From Fusobacteriaceae bacterium UBA2433 (GTDB lineage: Bacteria; Fusobacteriota; Fusobacteriia; Fusobacteriales; Fusobacteriaceae), in the NCBI GenBank assembly GCA_002342785.1, contig DDQV01000055.1:4964-14005 (forward strand): a stretch of 9,042 nt of DNA. The letters are read 5' to 3'. How positions within the stretch are numbered: position 1 is the first letter of the stretch; each line of letters opens with the position of its first letter. Of this stretch, positions 7,011-9,042 are shown piece by piece. The position numbers were made by a program, and so were the translations under genes. The notes below the pieces were generated by a model that worked only from the letters and a program-made list of their open reading frames with translations, did no database searches and was not told where the DNA came from.

Positions 7011-8897
7011 TTAAAATTTTGGTTTTAGATAAATTACAGAAAGAGGAGCTATATCTATTTCTATATGACAAAGTTCTTTATCTATATTACCCCATTTAGG
7101 TTTTAATAACTCAAAATTTATTCTATTTTTTCCACCATATTCGAAGATGTCACTATTAAATACTTCTTCATAATCAACAAATCTAGGTACTCCCATCTTA
7201 TGTTTAAAATAATTAACAGGTGTAAAATTATATATTGCTATTATAAAATCATTTTTTTCTTGACTCTTTCTCATAAATGAAACTATTCCACAATTGCTAT
7301 TATTTGCTTCTAGCCATTGAAACCCTTCATGCCAATGATCAATTTCCCAAAAAGATTTTTCTTTTTTGTAAAAAAAGTTTAAATCTTTGACAAATTTTTG
7401 TAACTCTTGATGTTTTTGAAGTTTTAATAATTGCCATTCTATTGATTCGTAGAATCTCCATTCTAAAAATTGTCCTATCTCGCTACCCATAAAAAGAAGT
7501 TTTTTTCCAGGGTGTCCCATCATATATCCTAAAAGGAGTCTTAAACTTGCAAATTTATCCATATTATTCCCAGGAAATTTATTTATAAGAGATTTTTTCC
7601 CATGAACTACTTCATCATGGGAAAAAGGTAAAATATAATTTTCTGAGAAAGCATATACTAAGGAAAAAGTAATTAAGTTATGATTAAATTTTCTATTGAT
7701 AGGATCTAATTCCATATATTGTAAAATATCATTCATCCAACCCATATTCCACTTGTAGTTGAAACCTAATCCATTTTCCTTTTTACCCTTAGTTATATTT
7801 GGTCTCGACGTAGATTCTTCTGCTATCATAAGTGCATTGGGAAATTCTTTAAATATCTCTGTGTTTAATTTTTGCATAAAGTCAATTGCCCATAAATTTT
7901 GATTTCCGCCATCTTTATTTTTTAATTCTGGGCTAGGCTCTTTACAAAAATCTAAATAAAGCATATTAGATACAGCATCTACTCTAAGACCGTCTATGTG
8001 ATATTCTTTCATCCAAAATATAGCATTTGATATTAAAAAACTATGGATTTCTAATTTAGATAGATTAAAATTACAAGTTCCCCATTGTTTATTTTCTCCC
8101 AAAGCAGGATTAGGATATTCATATGTTGTGGTTCCATCAAATCTATATAAGCCATGAGCATCTTTACAAAAATGTCCTGGAACCCAGTCTAAAATAACTC
8201 CAATTCCGTATTTATGTAATTGATCTACTAAGTATTTAAAATCTTCAGGTATTCCGTGCCTACTAGTTACAGAAAAATATCCAGTTCCTTGATATCCCCA
8301 TGAATCATCTAATGGGTATTCTGAAATTGGCATAAGTTCTACATGAGTATATCCCATTTCAGAGACATATTTAGGTAATTCTTCTGCTAGTTCTCTATAA
8401 GTTTGAAAATTTTCTCTTCCTTGTGGTTTTTTCCAAGAGCCTAAATGAACTTCATATATATTTAATGGTTTTTTATATGGGCTATAGTTTTTTATATGAT
8501 CTTTCCATTTTTGGTCTTTCCAAAGGTAGTTATCTAAATCCCAAACTATTGAAGCTGTATTTGGTCTTAATTCTGAGTATAATGCATAAGGGTCTGCCTT
8601 TATAAGTTTATTGTCATCCCATGTTTCAATAATATATTTATACTTGTCTCCTTTTTTGAGTCCATTAATTTGAAGAATCCAAAAGTCATTAATTTTTTTC
8701 ATTTCATGATTATTTTGACTCCAATTATTAAAATCTCCCATAACGAAAACTTTTTTAGCATTAGGAGCCCATACTCTAAAAGATACACCATTATTATTAA
8801 TATGTGCTCCTAATAGAGAATATGATTTAAAATGGTTTCCTTCATGAAAAATATGAACGTCAAATTCTATTTTTTTTCTTTCTTCCTCATAGTTCAT
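7011..8897 (-). CDS. glgB: 1,4-alpha-glucan (glycogen) branching enzyme
   Basis: GlgB (glycoside hydrolase family 13) cuts an alpha-1,4-glucan chain and rejoins it through an alpha-1,6 bond. The order is: a leader with FHEGNHFKSYSLLGAH (17-32), a CBM48 domain beginning GVSFRVWAPNAKKVFVMGDF (37-56), the catalytic barrel, and a C-terminal beta domain. The barrel shows EVHLGSWKK, DSWGYQGTGYF, the nucleophile Asp307 in GLRVDAVSNM, the acid/base Glu360 in MIAEES and Asp428 in FSHDEVVHGKKSL. The spacings of 53 and 121 residues equal those of E. coli D405/E458/D526. At 628 residues it lacks the extra N1 domain of the E. coli enzyme. The ATG at 8895-8897 follows AAGGGG (8904-8909). It is the first gene of the operon, directly behind the main promoter candidate. 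Confidence 0.97.
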   Translation of the reverse strand: MNYEEERKKIEFDVHIFHEGNHFKSYSLLGAHINNNGVSFRVWAPNAKKVFVMGDFNNWSQNNHEMKKINDFWILQINGLKKGDKYKYIIETWDDNKLIKADPYALYSELRPNTASIVWDLDNYLWKDQKWKDHIKNYSPYKKPLNIYEVHLGSWKKPQGRENFQTYRELAEELPKYVSEMGYTHVELMPISEYPLDDSWGYQGTGYFSVTSRHGIPEDFKYLVDQLHKYGIGVILDWVPGHFCKDAHGLYRFDGTTTYEYPNPALGENKQWGTCNFNLSKLEIHSFLISNAIFWMKEYHIDGLRVDAVSNMLYLDFCKEPSPELKNKDGGNQNLWAIDFMQKLNTEIFKEFPNALMIAEESTSRPNITKGKKENGLGFNYKWNMGWMNDILQYMELDPINRKFNHNLITFSLVYAFSENYILPFSHDEVVHGKKSLINKFPGNNMDKFASLRLLLGYMMGHPGKKLLFMGSEIGQFLEWRFYESIEWQLLKLQKHQELQKFVKDLNFFYKKEKSFWEIDHWHEGFQWLEANNSNCGIVSFMRKSQEKNDFIIAIYNFTPVNYFKHKMGVPRFVDYEEVFNSDIFEYGGKNRINFELLKPKWGNIDKELCHIEIDIAPLSVIYLKPKF

Positions 8898-8914
8898 AGA
8901 TATCCCCTTTATTT

Positions 8915-8954
8915 ATTGAGTTTGTATTCTATTAAGAGTATACCTCAACTCAAT
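8915..8954. repeat. Inverted repeat spanning the glgB promoter (possible operator)
   Basis: ATTGAGTT at 8915-8922 is the exact reverse complement of AACTCAAT at 8947-8954, with 24 bases between. One arm contains the proposed -35 box and the other covers the proposed start point. A second, imperfect dyad (GAGTATACCTC, 8936-8946) is centred on GTATAC between the two boxes. Because the transcript would begin in the lower arm, the repeat would act as a protein site on DNA rather than as an RNA hairpin. Eight-base arms can arise by chance, so the operator role is tentative. Confidence 0.4.
8926..8953 (-). promoter_or_regulatory. Candidate housekeeping promoter of the glg operon
   Basis: On the minus strand, TTGAGT (8948-8953) is followed after 16 bases by TAGAAT (8926-8931). 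These match the TTGACA and TATAAT consensus at four and five of six positions. Transcription would start near 8919, about 20 bases before the glgB start codon and just ahead of its ribosome site. It is the best box pair seen in the 145 bases before glgB. AT-rich DNA makes false matches common, so the call stays moderate. Confidence 0.5.
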
Positions 8955-8964
8955 CATATTTTAC

Positions 8965-8987
8965 AAAAAAAAAGTTAATTTTTTTTT
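8965..8987. promoter_or_regulatory. A9/T9 tract upstream of the glgB promoter
   Basis: Nine A (8965-8973), GTTAA, then nine T (8979-8987) lie about 46-68 bases upstream of the proposed glgB start. That is the zone where A/T-rich UP elements contact the RNA polymerase alpha subunits. Read on the minus strand the tract is A9-TTAAC-T9. It may stimulate the promoter or bend the DNA. Such runs are frequent in AT-rich genomes, so the function is only inferred from position. Confidence 0.3.
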
Positions 8988-9042
8988 AAATATTAAATGG
9001 TGTCTATGAACAATATCAGTGAATTATATGTTTATATGTTGT

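Noticed and set aside
711..8897. A new or accessory biological system (defence, mobile or biosynthetic)
   Set aside because: All five large genes are full-length, motif-complete members of the standard glycogen pathway in a known gene order, with no signs of transfer or insertion.
8916..8944. A divergent plus-strand promoter, TTGAGT (8916-8921) with TATACC (8939-8944)
   Set aside because: The -10 match is poor (four of six) and no plus-strand gene is established downstream in the window.
8997..9042. Possible start of a plus-strand gene (ATG at 8997 or 9006, reading MNNISELYVY from 9006)
   Set aside because: It stays open to the window end, but that is only about 15 codons, there is no ribosome binding site, and no family can be recognised. 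The minus strand can equally be read as the tail of an upstream gene ending at a TGA (9016-9018).

Overview
This is a very AT-rich bacterial window dominated by a complete glycogen operon read on the minus strand. The end of an ammonium transporter and PII (amt-glnK) locus converges on it from the left. The gene order glgB-glgC-glgD-glgA-glgP is the classical Bacillus subtilis glgBCDAP order. A separate GlgD subunit, strong AGGAGG-type ribosome sites and low GC all point to a low-GC Firmicute (Bacilli or Clostridia) or a fusobacterium. The sequence alone does not decide between them. No mobile element, tRNA, rRNA or CRISPR array is visible.

Left edge (1-640, plus strand): the last 114 codons of an Amt ammonium channel, missing its 5' part, then a complete PII signal protein (glnK). 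The glnK start lies inside the amt reading frame, 50 bases before the amt stop. Together they form an ammonium-uptake and nitrogen-sensing module. A 42-base perfect palindrome (678-719) with A and T runs separates glnK from the convergent glycogen operon and should terminate transcription from both sides.

Glycogen operon (711-8897, minus strand; transcribed glgB, glgC, glgD, glgA, glgP). GlgC makes ADP-glucose from glucose-1-phosphate and ATP. GlgD is a catalytically degenerate paralogue, presumably its partner subunit. GlgA elongates alpha-1,4 chains, GlgB adds alpha-1,6 branches, and GlgP returns glucose-1-phosphate by phosphorolysis. Gaps are 144, 15, 54 and 15 bases. The 54-base gap holds a GC-rich hairpin, and the 144-base gap holds phased A-tracts that may accompany a second promoter. 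No debranching enzyme is in the window.

Right edge (8898-9042): a sigma-70/sigma-A-like promoter candidate for the operon, framed by an 8-bp inverted repeat that could be an operator, with long A/T tracts just upstream. The last 50 bases hold no gene that can be supported.

The window looks like a well-known pathway rather than a new system. The observations most worth checking are the G-tract that sets the amt/glnK junction, the unusual nucleotide loop of the PII protein, the operator-like repeat at the glgB promoter, and the intercistronic hairpin.
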